A stretch of DNA of 64,000 nt from Mariniphaga sp041687255 (GTDB lineage Bacteria; Bacteroidota; Bacteroidia; Bacteroidales; Prolixibacteraceae), in the NCBI GenBank assembly GCA_041687255.1, contig JAWLCL010000015.1, positions 53,052-117,051 of the forward strand, written 5' to 3'. How positions within the stretch are numbered: the stretch's first letter is position 1; every line of letters begins with the position of its first letter. Below are positions 8,872 to 17,967 of this stretch, piece after piece. Below the pieces are notes generated by a model, which was not told where the DNA came from, did no database searches, and saw nothing but the letters and a program-made list of their open reading frames with translations. The position numbers were made by a program, and so were the translations under genes.

Positions 8872-9741
8872 TCAACCCCTGGTACTGGCGTCAGGAATCT
8901 TTTTTGTAAGATCTGTGAACTCGTCAATACTTTCAGCTCCTATGGTAAAGCAGTCGAGATATTCCTGTGCCAGGGCATACTGGAGCATCTCATCGGTTTT
9001 GTCGCGCAGCTGACCCCCGCCCAATATTTTCATACCGATAACTCCCTTGCCTTTCGATTTCATGCCTTTCAGTACTTTTGCAACTGTAGGCACATCTGCA
9101 TCCATTCGTACACCAACAGGGTTCATCCTTGCCAGGTCGACCTGTACCCAAGGTTCATCGGCCGCTGTTTGCAATGCGCCTAACGAATGGCAGGATACAC
9201 CGTGGGCTTTTATAAGTCCTTTTTCCCTGGCCTCCGTCAGGTAATCCATTGCCCCTGCCCGTTTGGTATTCCATTGAGGATTGGTAAGTGCATGAAGCAG
9301 CACAATATCAATGTAATCTGTTCCAATTTCTTTCCGGTAACGCTCAAGGTCTTCTTTCATCTGGCTGGCTGTTTGGGCGTGCGTTTTCGTTAAAAGCACA
9401 ACTTTTTCCCTGTCCACTTTCTTCAAAGCTTCCTTCAGGTGTGGGTGCGTGCCATACTGGTCGGCCGATTCCCAAAAAAACACACCGTTATCGTAGCCTG
9501 TGCGCAGAAGATTGGTTAACCCTTTTAGGCCCAGTTGCCGTTTTTGGTTTGAACTGTTGCCAAAACCATTGGTGCCGGTGCCCATGGCAAGCCTTGAGAC
9601 TTCTATTCCGGTGTCTCCCAGTATAACTCTATCCGAGGCATATTTCTTTTTTTCCGAAGCAAACAAATGGTAAGGAAATGCATCAAGCAGCAATGCTCCG
9701 GCCACTGATGCTCCTGATTTTAGAAAATGACGACGCTTCAT
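8872..9741 (-). CDS. aldo/keto reductase with twin-arginine leader (second copy)
   Basis: This 289-residue aldo/keto reductase begins with KRRHFLK, a near-consensus Tat motif, and a hydrophobic stretch. The catalytic residues fall in FWESADQYGTH (D, Y), VLLTKTHAQ (K) and IVLLHALTN (H). It parallels the protein at 2579-3505 throughout, including the GVSCHSLGAL and GMKILGGGQLRDK segments, so the two are paralogues. The C-terminus is slightly shorter than in typical family members. The substrate is unknown, and the role would be redox chemistry outside the cytoplasm if the Tat leader works. Confidence 0.87.
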   Translation of the reverse strand: MKRRHFLKSGASVAGALLLDAFPYHLFASEKKKYASDRVILGDTGIEVSRLAMGTGTNGFGNSSNQKRQLGLKGLTNLLRTGYDNGVFFWESADQYGTHPHLKEALKKVDREKVVLLTKTHAQTASQMKEDLERYRKEIGTDYIDIVLLHALTNPQWNTKRAGAMDYLTEAREKGLIKAHGVSCHSLGALQTAADEPWVQVDLARMNPVGVRMDADVPTVAKVLKGMKSKGKGVIGMKILGGGQLRDKTDEMLQYALAQEYLDCFTIGAESIDEFTDLTKKIPDASTRG

Positions 9742-10059
9742 TGTAATGGGTGTTAATATTTAAATAAAAAACAACATGCGAAAATAAATGTTCGCAGCTT
9801 TATTACAGTGCTGTTTGAATGTTATTGGAAAGGATTTTTTAATTCGTAAGTCCCGATGGTTTGGGTTATTAAAAGTAGTTGAAAAACCGCCTTTTTATTA
9901 AATATTTGTTGTGGTTGTTATTAAAGCATTCATAAGAAATTCTGCTTAAACAGTTTTTATTTATAATTGTTATTAAAAGCGAAAAAAAACATTAGAAGTT
10001 CAATTAAATCACTTTTATACATTTTCTTAATTTTTATGGAGGAAAACCTCCTGCTGTTT
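9742..10059. other. intergenic region, no gene seen
   Basis: This AT-rich gap separates divergent genes. I see no convincing ORF or RNA. An in-frame TTG at 9967 would extend the downstream gene, but the signal peptide at 10060 argues against using it. The last 22 bases contain GGAGG, AAAA and CCTCC (10038-10051), a small perfect hairpin overlapping a possible ribosome-binding sequence. Confidence 0.5.
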
Positions 10060-11373
10060 ATGAGAAATTTTTGGATATTTATTTTAATTATAACAGGTTT
10101 GGTTCACCTGGGAACAGAACCGATACATGCTCAGGAAAATGAACAGGACACTCTTTTTAATGAAGTACCGGCTGATACCATTAAAAGGCCAGTTTCTGTA
10201 GCTTCCATTTATGCTCCTTCGTTTTACATTGATTGCAGGCGTTGCGATTTTGATTTTATTCGCACCGAATTGAATTTTGTGAATTATGTTCGTGACCCTG
10301 AACTGGCTGATGTGCATGTTTTTGTTACCGATGAACAGACAGGCGGAGGAGGCCGTGAATACCAGTTTTCATTTATTGGCAGGCGAAAGTTCGAAGGAAC
10401 TTCTTACACCTTAAAGCACATCATTGACAGGGATGCAACCCTTTCAGAGCGTCGGCTGGCAATAATCAGGATGTTAAAGCAGGGCTTTGCTGCGTATCTT
10501 TTTCAGACACCTGTGGGGAAGAATTTTTCTATAGAATATTTAGCAGATGAAGGCGGGGATTTGGTACAGGCTGATGACCCATGGAATTATTGGGTTTTCC
10601 AGGGATATATTGGTAGTGTCCGTTACGATCTGGAATCGAATCAAAGTGACTTTGATTCCAGATGGGGGATTTTTGCCGACCGGGTTACCGAAGATTGGAA
10701 ATTAAGATTCAGACCGTATTTTAACTACGGCAGAAGGACCATACAAGCCAGTGAAGATGATGAGCAGGTTGTTAGCGAACAACGACGGCATGGAATTGAC
10801 AGCTATGCAATAAAAAGCCTTACCAACCACTGGTCAGCAGGTATTGTTGGCGACTATTTAACAAACAACAGCCGGAACATTAAACATCATGTTAACCTCA
10901 GTACCGGTATTGAATTTAGTATATTTCCCTATGAAGAAGCAGTACGTAAAGCAATTGCCTTCAGATACCTTGTCGGATTACGATACTACGACTATTTTGA
11001 AGAAACCATTTATGAAAAAAAGACTGAAAAATTATTAAGTCATCAATTCAGAGGATTTGTTAATATTCAGCAACCCTGGGGAAGCATAGAAACAGGGTTT
11101 ATTGGTTCACAGTACCTGCAGGCAATGGAGCATTTTCGTGCAGAGGTTTATGGCCAGACTTCGGTAAGGTTGTTTGAAGGTTTTTCATTACGATTCCAGG
11201 TAGAATACGATGTTATCAGGGATCAATTGTCACTTCCTAAAGGAGGAGCTTCGCTGGAGGATGTGTTGTTGCAGCAAAGGGAGCTGTCAACCGACTTTTC
11301 TTTCTCCAGTTCAATTGCCATTACCTATACATTTGGCTCACAATTTGCCAACGTTGTTAATACAAGGTTTTGA
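10060..11373 (+). CDS. outer-membrane beta-barrel-type protein, hypothetical
   Basis: I chose the ATG at 10060 because it begins a clean Sec signal peptide ending in HAQ (about residue 24); other in-frame starts at 10036 and 9967 lie upstream. The 437-residue product has an N-terminal periplasmic-like domain (YAPSFYIDCRRCDFDFIR, ADVHVFVTDEQTGGGG) of about 150 residues. A long region follows with alternating hydrophobic and aromatic strands ending in NVVNTRF, as in outer-membrane barrels. The C-terminal aromatic residue is typical of barrels. I cannot name a family. It is convergent with the histidine kinase gene, about 20 bases apart, and could be structural or a stress-related envelope protein. 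Confidence 0.7.
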   Translation: MRNFWIFILIITGLVHLGTEPIHAQENEQDTLFNEVPADTIKRPVSVASIYAPSFYIDCRRCDFDFIRTELNFVNYVRDPELADVHVFVTDEQTGGGGREYQFSFIGRRKFEGTSYTLKHIIDRDATLSERRLAIIRMLKQGFAAYLFQTPVGKNFSIEYLADEGGDLVQADDPWNYWVFQGYIGSVRYDLESNQSDFDSRWGIFADRVTEDWKLRFRPYFNYGRRTIQASEDDEQVVSEQRRHGIDSYAIKSLTNHWSAGIVGDYLTNNSRNIKHHVNLSTGIEFSIFPYEEAVRKAIAFRYLVGLRYYDYFEETIYEKKTEKLLSHQFRGFVNIQQPWGSIETGFIGSQYLQAMEHFRAEVYGQTSVRLFEGFSLRFQVEYDVIRDQLSLPKGGASLEDVLLQQRELSTDFSFSSSIAITYTFGSQFANVVNTRF

Positions 11374-11395
11374 AAAATAATAATCAGGAAGAAAC

Positions 11396-13231
11396 TTACT
11401 GATTTCTGTATTCATCCAGCTCGTTTTCCGGTTTTTTTACGTTGACAGCGGGTAAACAAAACCAGAAACAAGCTCCTTCTCCATTGGTACCTGTGCTGTC
11501 GATGCCAACGTATCCTTCCATTTTTCTCACAATGCGCTTAACAATGGAAAGTCCAAGTCCGTATCCTTCTGCTTTGTCAGGTGTCAGCCTGGAGTATTTT
11601 TTAAACAATTTATTCTGATCCATCGGATGAATCCCGTTGCCATTGTCTTTAATCCAGAACCTTATGAAATGCTTTTCAGCATAGGCACCCACAGTAATTT
11701 TCGGCGGTTTACCCCCATATTTGATGGCATTGGTTAAATAGTTCACCCACACTTCTTCAATCCATGGTGCATAGCCTTGTGCTGTAGGCCATTGTTCCGG
11801 AAATGAAATTTTTGCTCTGCTAGTATTTATCAATTCCTTAACCTGTACTATAGCATTTTCAAAGATGAGGCTCATATCCAACGGCTTTTTATCCACCTGG
11901 TGATGGTTTACAGTTGCCAGCAGAAGCAGCTCATTTGTAATATGCATCGCCTTTTTGGCAGAGGATTTAATATGTCCTGAGAACTCATTCAACATTTCCG
12001 TATTATCCTCTTTGATGCAGTCTTCTATAATCTCCGCAGAATTGTATACTGAACCCAATGAATTTCGCAGATCGTGTGCTACCGTATGTGCAAAAGCTTC
12101 AAGGTCTTCGATGAGCCTGCCCCTTTCTTCAACTTCAGCTTCCAGTTTTTTGTTAACAAGGCGAAGTTGTTTTTCTGAGACCTTCAACGAACTGACATCG
12201 TTCAATTGCAGCAGGTGCCCGCTGAATTGCCCATTGCGGTTAATTACCGATGTAATTCTGACCTGGTATGTTTTCGGGGAATTCGGTGCCCCGGCTTCTA
12301 TTTCAATAAGACTGTTTGTTTCGCTTTCGGTTGCAGAAACAATGTTCTCATAGTTTCGGAATACATCAGAAAACCTGTTGCGGATAACAGAGGTTTTAAG
12401 GTTAAAAATTTTATTTACCGCAGGATTGTAATCTTCAATAAAACCTTCTGAATTAACAATGATAACACCATCGCTCATTGTGTCAATTAAATTATTACGG
12501 GCAAAAGGCACCAGGTCGAACATGCGGTACCTTACAATGCCAAAGGTTAACACAAGTCCCGTAAAAACAAACAATATAGGCGTCCAGTCAAATCCCGGAA
12601 TCGGGTTTAGCCCTGTTATGTATACGAGGTTTCCTGCAAGCGGAATCAGTGTGGCAATGAGCAATGTAGTTACCTGTGACTTATAATAGGCTGTAAATTC
12701 GTAAATCGACAGGAATAAATTATACAGGCCGGCTATAATAAGTGTAATGGAATATGACCAGAATATCCAGAACCAGACGCCATGTTCGATTAGAAGGGTG
12801 TTGTATCCCATATTGCTGAGTACAACATTTTTCCAGACCAGGTGATGGTAGTGGTTGGTAAAAACAAGCGGTACGGTAATAAATGGAATCATTGAAAGCA
12901 GGGCAACATTACGGGGGGTAATCAGGTGAAATTTTTGGCTGAAAGCAGTACTGAATAAAAAATAGCATACCGGCAGAAAAGCTATTCCAAGGTAAGTAAA
13001 TTGTGACCAGAAAATTTTCATATCAAGATTTTCTGACATATACTCTAGTCCGCTGCCAAGAGCCCAGATTCCTGCAAAAATTTCGATAACAAAGAGGTAT
13101 TTTACTTCTGCCGACTTCCGGTATGTCCAGAGGATAATGCTGGTGCCTGCTGCCACCAGCAAGGCCATGAAAGCAATCATACTTTCCATGGGCAGAATTT
13201 GAAAAACAATTTGTATTACCGATTCAACCAT
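11396..13231 (-). CDS. orphan sensor histidine kinase, 7TM N-terminus with PAS
   Basis: This 611-residue protein senses a signal at the membrane and autophosphorylates. The first about 230 residues form seven or so membrane helices of the 7TM histidine-kinase N-terminal type. A PAS-like domain follows (about 240-350, YNPAVNKIFNLK), then a coiled linker and the HisKA box AFAHTVAHDLRNS with phospho-acceptor His386. The ATPase domain has the N box (WVNYLTNAIKYG), the D box (DNGNGI) and the G box (GYGLGLSIV). No response regulator is adjacent, so it is an orphan or pairs with a distant regulator. The membrane-protein gene upstream is on the same strand, 63 bases away. Confidence 0.9.
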   Translation of the reverse strand: MVESVIQIVFQILPMESMIAFMALLVAAGTSIILWTYRKSAEVKYLFVIEIFAGIWALGSGLEYMSENLDMKIFWSQFTYLGIAFLPVCYFLFSTAFSQKFHLITPRNVALLSMIPFITVPLVFTNHYHHLVWKNVVLSNMGYNTLLIEHGVWFWIFWSYSITLIIAGLYNLFLSIYEFTAYYKSQVTTLLIATLIPLAGNLVYITGLNPIPGFDWTPILFVFTGLVLTFGIVRYRMFDLVPFARNNLIDTMSDGVIIVNSEGFIEDYNPAVNKIFNLKTSVIRNRFSDVFRNYENIVSATESETNSLIEIEAGAPNSPKTYQVRITSVINRNGQFSGHLLQLNDVSSLKVSEKQLRLVNKKLEAEVEERGRLIEDLEAFAHTVAHDLRNSLGSVYNSAEIIEDCIKEDNTEMLNEFSGHIKSSAKKAMHITNELLLLATVNHHQVDKKPLDMSLIFENAIVQVKELINTSRAKISFPEQWPTAQGYAPWIEEVWVNYLTNAIKYGGKPPKITVGAYAEKHFIRFWIKDNGNGIHPMDQNKLFKKYSRLTPDKAEGYGLGLSIVKRIVRKMEGYVGIDSTGTNGEGACFWFCLPAVNVKKPENELDEYRNQ

Positions 13232-13294
13232 AATTTATACGATGGCCAAAAGTAATTCAATTTCACATAAAGCTGAATTATTGGCTCCAATAAT

Positions 13295-14011
13295 TTATCC
13301 TCTTTTTTTTAACAGCGGGAAAGTCCCTGCTGCAATTACAATTAGTCCGGCCAGGAAAATTTCCCATTGAAAACGGGTAGGTGTATATTGCAACATCTCC
13401 TGCAGGAATTCCTTATTCTCGGGAAGCGAAAAAAACTGAGAAAGGTAATTGCCGTCAATAATTATGATTGTAAAATCATACATGAAAGCTGTAATTACCA
13501 GCAATGAACCTGCTAAAAAAAGAAGGAAGGCTTTTTTACCCGGGTCGGTTATGCCATAATTTATGTGCTGTCGTTCAAGCAGCACAGCCAGTGCAATCAT
13601 TGCCAGCGAACAAAGCACAGGAGCAAGTACAGGCCCTGTCCATGTTACCGGAATAAGAAACAGGATGTCCCATGTGAATAGCGATTCAGGCCAACCCAGG
13701 AAGAGCCAAAGGGCGATGTAATAAAAGATGTCCCAGACTCCAAATATAAATAAAAAAGCAGCTAGCCTTCTGATGAACGATTTTCCGGAAATATATGCCA
13801 CCGCCCAGAGCATAAATAACGTGCTGAGTTCCCTGATTATTTCGGTGCCAATCAGCCACGTTTCCATTGGTTTTAATGGAAAGGCAAATCCTTCTGGGTA
13901 ATACAACTCACGAATATAAACTACAACTATTGCCTCAAGAAAACCCATGGCCACTGCATAGATAAAAAGCGGAGCAATAAGTGAATGCCATTGATATTCT
14001 GACCTGTTCAT
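13295..14011 (-). CDS. polytopic membrane protein, hypothetical
   Basis: The 238-residue product has about six hydrophobic helices separated by short loops, including a long Trp- and Leu-rich stretch in the middle (FGVWDIFYYIALWLFLGW). No catalytic motif or family that I can name is visible. It lies on the same strand just upstream of the histidine kinase gene, so co-transcription is possible; a role as sensor partner is only a guess. Confidence 0.7.
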   Translation of the reverse strand: MNRSEYQWHSLIAPLFIYAVAMGFLEAIVVVYIRELYYPEGFAFPLKPMETWLIGTEIIRELSTLFMLWAVAYISGKSFIRRLAAFLFIFGVWDIFYYIALWLFLGWPESLFTWDILFLIPVTWTGPVLAPVLCSLAMIALAVLLERQHINYGITDPGKKAFLLFLAGSLLVITAFMYDFTIIIIDGNYLSQFFSLPENKEFLQEMLQYTPTRFQWEIFLAGLIVIAAGTFPLLKKRG

Positions 14012-14140
14012 TTGCTGCTAATAAATTTCCTGTCAATTTCCAATTTATTTTATTAAAAAACAAGCCTGAAATTTCATATCTATTCACTAAATTGGCTGTG
14101 TAACTGAAGATTTAAAACATCAAACTACAATTGCAACATC

Positions 14141-15484
14141 ATGGCAAACCGTAAAATTTCACGCCGGCAGGCACTGGCCACCGCTTCGGCCGGAGCTTTG
14201 GGAACAGCGGCCCTGTCTCCCTTTTCATTTTTTAATTTAAATAACACTACAAAACCGGCCCTTTTGGGCGGAGAAAAAGTTCGGACAACGGGTTGGCCGC
14301 AATGGCCGGTATGGGATGAATCGGCCGAGCAGGGTATTGTTGAAATGCTCAGGAGCGGCCGTTGGTGGAGAGGCGGTGGAGAATATGTGGCCGAATTCGA
14401 GAAAGAGTATGCCCAAATGATGGGCGCCGAACGTTGCCTTGCCACCGCCAGTGGCAGCGCAGCATTGCTTGTGGCGCTGCATACTCTGGGAGTGGATGCG
14501 GGCGACGAGGTGCTGGTTTCTCCATATACCTTTATTGCCAGCTATAACGTGATTTTCATCAATAAAGCTTTGCCGGTTTTTGTGGATACAAATCCGGAAA
14601 CATTTTTACTCGAACCCTCTGAAATTGAAAACAAAATTAACGACAGGACCACAGCCATCCTCCCGGTGCATATATATGGTTTGCCGGTGGATATGGACAA
14701 AGTGAATGAAGTAGCGCAAAAGCATGATCTGAAGGTCGTTGAGGATGCCTGCCAGGCCTGGCTGGGAGAATATAAAGGCAGGAAACTGGGAACCCTGGGC
14801 GATTTGGGTTGCTACAGCTTTCAGAATTCTAAAAACCTGCCGACAGGCGAAGGGGGAGCTATTGTTGGTAACAACAGCGAAATTATGGACCGGTGCTATT
14901 CGTTCCACAACTGCGGCAGACCTTTTGGTACTGTTGAACGCACTTCCGACTACCCGATAAGAGGCAGCAACCGGCGAATGCAGCAAATACAGGCACTCAT
15001 GCTTCTTTCTCAGATGGAACGCATTCAGAAAGATGCCGATGTGCGGCTTGAAAACGCCAGGTACCTCGATAAAAGACTGGCTGAGATTCCGGGCATCAAA
15101 ACTGCAAAACTGGTGGAAGGAAATAACCGTTCTGCTTACCATATGTATCCTTTCCGGTTCATTTCAAAAGAATTCGGTGATGTTTCAAGGGAAAAGTTCC
15201 TGGAGGCTTTACGTGCTGAGGGGATTCCCTGCTCGCCCGGTTACGGTCAGCAAAATGAAGATGGTTTAATTGAAGAAGCTCTGAACTCCAGGGGCTTTAA
15301 AAGACTTTTTTCGTCAAACAGGCTAAACCGGTGGAGGGAAGAAAACCGCCTGCCGGGTAACGACCAGCTTACGCGCGAAGCAGTCGTCCTTTACCAAAGC
15401 ATGTTGCTAGGAAGTAAGAGCGATATGGACGACATTGCAGATGCAGTTACCAAGCTTTATGAAAACAGGAAAGACTTGAAATAA
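14141..15484 (+). CDS. DegT/DnrJ/EryC1/StrS aminotransferase-family protein with Tat leader
   Basis: This 447-residue fold-type I PLP protein resembles sugar aminotransferases that aminate keto-sugars. The PLP lysine should be Lys231 in FQNSKNLPTGEGG. The phosphate- and ring-contacting parts fit ATASGSAALLVAL and VVEDACQAWLGE. Unusually, the N-terminus has SRRQALA plus a hydrophobic alanine-rich stretch, a Tat-type leader, so the enzyme is probably exported with PLP bound. It stands alone and divergent from the membrane-protein gene, with no nucleotide-sugar genes around it. The role outside the cytoplasm is unknown. Confidence 0.85.
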   Translation: MANRKISRRQALATASAGALGTAALSPFSFFNLNNTTKPALLGGEKVRTTGWPQWPVWDESAEQGIVEMLRSGRWWRGGGEYVAEFEKEYAQMMGAERCLATASGSAALLVALHTLGVDAGDEVLVSPYTFIASYNVIFINKALPVFVDTNPETFLLEPSEIENKINDRTTAILPVHIYGLPVDMDKVNEVAQKHDLKVVEDACQAWLGEYKGRKLGTLGDLGCYSFQNSKNLPTGEGGAIVGNNSEIMDRCYSFHNCGRPFGTVERTSDYPIRGSNRRMQQIQALMLLSQMERIQKDADVRLENARYLDKRLAEIPGIKTAKLVEGNNRSAYHMYPFRFISKEFGDVSREKFLEALRAEGIPCSPGYGQQNEDGLIEEALNSRGFKRLFSSNRLNRWREENRLPGNDQLTREAVVLYQSMLLGSKSDMDDIADAVTKLYENRKDLK

Positions 15485-15648
15485 TTCTTCTGCTTTCACT
15501 CATTTCTTTTTTGCCTTTTTCTGAAGGAAGGTAAATGTTTTATATGCAATTTTGTTAAAATAAGTTATCAAGGTTTAAAATCCTGATTTTGTGAAAAGTT
15601 GGAATAGGAATTGTTTTATTTCAATCAATACAGAAAAGGGAGAGAACA

Positions 15649-16200
15649 ATGAAACATATTATAAAACATTTGCTTATGGCAATTGTTATTGCTTTAAGTA
15701 CAAATATTTTGCATGCCCAAAATGCACAGGAGAATCCTGAATTGACACGTAAGGAAAAAAAAGCTATTGAAAGGGAACGCCTTTACAAGCTAAACAAAGA
15801 GATGCTGGAAAGCAAAAGTTTTGTCCTTGAGTCCGATTATCTTCAGAACCGGTACGGGGTGCGAATCCCGGTCAATTCCACCATCAATTTTGTTTTGGTT
15901 GATGGGGAAGAAGCAGTTATTCAGATTGGTTCAAACACCGGTTCAGGGCATAATGGTGTAGGTGGTGTAACAGCAAAAGGCAAAATCACCAAATGGGAAC
16001 TGAAGGAAAATGAGAAGAAGAATACGTTTGACCTTACAATGCACGTTTTAACAAGCATAGGTATGTACGACATACGAATGAATATAGGTAATTATGGAGC
16101 CAATGCACGGTTGACAGGGCTGCGCCGGGGAAACCTTACTTTCAGTGGCGACATGGTGGCACTTGAAGAATCGGTAATTTATGAAGGTCGTTCGTTGTAA
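15649..16200 (+). CDS. DUF4251 domain-containing secreted protein
   Basis: The 183-residue product has a signal peptide ending ILHAQ at about residue 24, a basic linker (RKEKKAIERER) and then the DUF4251 fold. Recognisable parts are FVLESDYLQ, NFVLVDGEEAVIQIGS and GHNGVGGVTAKGKI. The family is largely confined to Bacteroidota and has no established function; it is probably periplasmic. A good Shine-Dalgarno-like GGGAGAG precedes the ATG. It is followed by a strong terminator at 16259-16297, so it is probably a single-gene transcript. Confidence 0.85.
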   Translation: MKHIIKHLLMAIVIALSTNILHAQNAQENPELTRKEKKAIERERLYKLNKEMLESKSFVLESDYLQNRYGVRIPVNSTINFVLVDGEEAVIQIGSNTGSGHNGVGGVTAKGKITKWELKENEKKNTFDLTMHVLTSIGMYDIRMNIGNYGANARLTGLRRGNLTFSGDMVALEESVIYEGRSL

Positions 16201-16258
16201 AAAAATTTAAAACATTAAGCATTTTTTTAATTGCTTAATTGATTGATTGATTGAAAAG

Positions 16259-16297
16259 CAGCGGAGAGGATGTTGATCCTTTCCGCTGTACTTTTTT
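16259..16297 (+). terminator. strong Rho-independent terminator
   Basis: A 13-base-pair stem with one G-U pair (16259-16271 with 16276-16288) closes a GTTG loop and is followed by a T run at 16292-16297. It ends the DUF4251 transcript. Confidence 0.85.
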
Positions 16298-16431
16298 ATG
16301 GAACCCTTTACATTAATTGTTCAGGTGTTGCAAGATATAAATATGTAAAATCACCACATCAAAAAGGGTAAGAAATTAAAATCATACGCCTTACCAATTC
16401 CATACCTTCGCCTAATTAAATTCGCGATTAC

Positions 16432-16557
16432 ATGGCCAAAATACGTCCCTGGACCGGGGAAAAAGTTATTAAAGAAAATATTTCTTACTTAAAAGAATTT
16501 TCATTTCTGCTAAGCTGTATTATCCCGCGCAACCTTTTGAACAGGTTTTCAGTCTAA
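16432..16557 (+). CDS. possible 41-residue peptide or gene fragment
   Basis: An ATG-started frame encodes a 41-residue peptide beginning MAKIRPWTGEKVIKE and ending in a hydrophobic/basic tail. The opening faintly resembles the N-terminus of DUF1015 proteins, so it could be a remnant rather than a gene. It lies 23 bases before the lipoprotein gene. There is no further support. Confidence 0.2.
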   Translation: MAKIRPWTGEKVIKENISYLKEFSFLLSCIIPRNLLNRFSV

Positions 16558-16580
16558 GATGAGGACATTAATTCAGAACA

Positions 16581-17000
16581 ATGCAAAATAAAATTGCCGG
16601 CATCATAATCTTTTCACTGTTCATATTTTTCTCCTGTAAAAAAGAAGATGTTTTTACTTCATCGCAGGAATCACAAAAACTGGAAGGTTATTGGGTGAAC
16701 CGGCAAATAACCGATACTCTGTTTACCTTTGAAAAATCGGAAAACTTGGTTACCAGTCAATACGGACTTGCTTTTTTTTCCGGCGGAAAATTTATAGAAA
16801 GGAAGAATGCCGGATGGTGTGGCACACCACCCATTGCTTATGCCGATTTCGAAGGAAGTTGGTTGTTAAGCGATTCAATAGTCAGTGTAACTGTCGGATA
16901 CTGGGGAGGAACGTCGACTTACCGGTGGAGGGTAGTTGCGGTTGATAGCGAAACACTGGCAATTGAAGTGCTTTCAGAAGATTATTCGCAGGAAAATTAG
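16581..17000 (+). CDS. small lipoprotein, hypothetical
   Basis: The 139-residue product begins with a lipoprotein signal peptide and a lipobox ending at Cys19 (FIFFSCKKE). The mature part looks like a small beta-rich domain (KLEGYWVNRQIT, GLAFFSGGKF, STYRWRVVAVD), reminiscent of lipocalin-like small lipoproteins in Bacteroidota. No catalytic residues are evident. The GNAT gene starts 16 bases after the stop, suggesting one transcript. Confidence 0.7.
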   Translation: MQNKIAGIIIFSLFIFFSCKKEDVFTSSQESQKLEGYWVNRQITDTLFTFEKSENLVTSQYGLAFFSGGKFIERKNAGWCGTPPIAYADFEGSWLLSDSIVSVTVGYWGGTSTYRWRVVAVDSETLAIEVLSEDYSQEN

Positions 17001-17016
17001 CATATTTGCTTTCCTG

Positions 17017-17805
17017 ATGAATATTGAATTAGTGCATAGCAAGGACGTACTGTATGATTACCTTCAGAATGAAGCAGGTCTTCAGATTTATCTTACGGGC
17101 GACCTTGATGATTTTTTTTGGCCTAAAACCTGTTGGTATTCCCTGAAGGTGAAGGGAGAAATAAAATCAGTGGCCCTTTTATATGCCGGAATGACTCCTC
17201 CAACACTGCTGTGCTTTCAGAAAAAGGATATAAAATATGCTATAAGATTGCTGCATGAAATAAAGCCGTTGCTTCCGGGCAGGTTTTATGCGCATCTTGG
17301 AGAAGGATTTGCCGATGTGTTTGGCCGTGGGAATATCATAGAACATTACGGTCTGAATTATAAAATGGTGCTGCATAGGAATGTCAATTTCAGCGGAGAT
17401 CCAAATATCAGGAGGTTGGGGGCAGGTGATTTGTCCCGGTTGTTGAAACTTTATTCCATAGCTTATCCTCACAATTGGTTCGACAGCCGCATGCTGGAAT
17501 CGGGGAAATATTTCGGGTATTTTCTAAACGATGAGCTTGCAGGTGTGTCAGGTATTCATGTTTACTCCGCAAAATACCGGGTGGCGGCTCTGGGAAACAT
17601 AACGACCCATCCTGCATACAGGCAACAAGGAATAGGACATAAAATTACTGCTGCCTTGTGTGCCGATTTGCAGCAAAGCGTCAGCATTGTTGGACTTAAT
17701 GTGCGGTCGGATAATGAGCATGCCATCAGATTATACCAAAACCTGGGATTTACAATTGAAGGCAAATATGAGGAGTGTTTTATCAACAACGTTCCGGAAA
17801 CATGA
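17017..17805 (+). CDS. GNAT family N-acetyltransferase
   Basis: The 262-residue protein starts at the ATG at 17017; the frame is open further upstream but overlaps the lipoprotein gene. The C-terminal half is a GNAT domain with the acetyl-CoA loop in HPAYRQQGIGHKITAAL (R/Q-x-x-G-x-G/A type) and the following strand LNVRSDNEHAIRLYQNLGF. The N-terminal about 130 residues resemble the extra domain of two-part GNAT enzymes. It transfers an acetyl group from acetyl-CoA to an unknown amine in the cytoplasm. Confidence 0.85.
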   Translation: MNIELVHSKDVLYDYLQNEAGLQIYLTGDLDDFFWPKTCWYSLKVKGEIKSVALLYAGMTPPTLLCFQKKDIKYAIRLLHEIKPLLPGRFYAHLGEGFADVFGRGNIIEHYGLNYKMVLHRNVNFSGDPNIRRLGAGDLSRLLKLYSIAYPHNWFDSRMLESGKYFGYFLNDELAGVSGIHVYSAKYRVAALGNITTHPAYRQQGIGHKITAALCADLQQSVSIVGLNVRSDNEHAIRLYQNLGFTIEGKYEECFINNVPET

Positions 17806-17967
17806 TGTCATTGCATAGTAGTCAGTTATGGCGGTGGTTAAATGTTTCTGTTTATAAAAATATAAAAAATACATTTGAAAATAGTGAACTTTCGCTGGAA
17901 CATGTTGTTCCCTGTGAAATTCGTTTGGAAAATCTATATCTGCAAAAATTTGAATTAAACTGTTTAA

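Larger units (their letters stand above)
16201..16580. other. intergenic region with terminator and a 41-codon frame
   Basis: Besides the terminator this gap contains an ATTAAGCA/TGCTTAAT inverted repeat (16213-16239) and short GATT repeats. I see no other gene except the tiny open frame at 16432-16557. Confidence 0.5.

Noticed and set aside
16240..16253. GATT tandem repeat as a possible CRISPR or microsatellite array
   Set aside because: It is only a few units long, with no spacers, and no cas genes are in the window.
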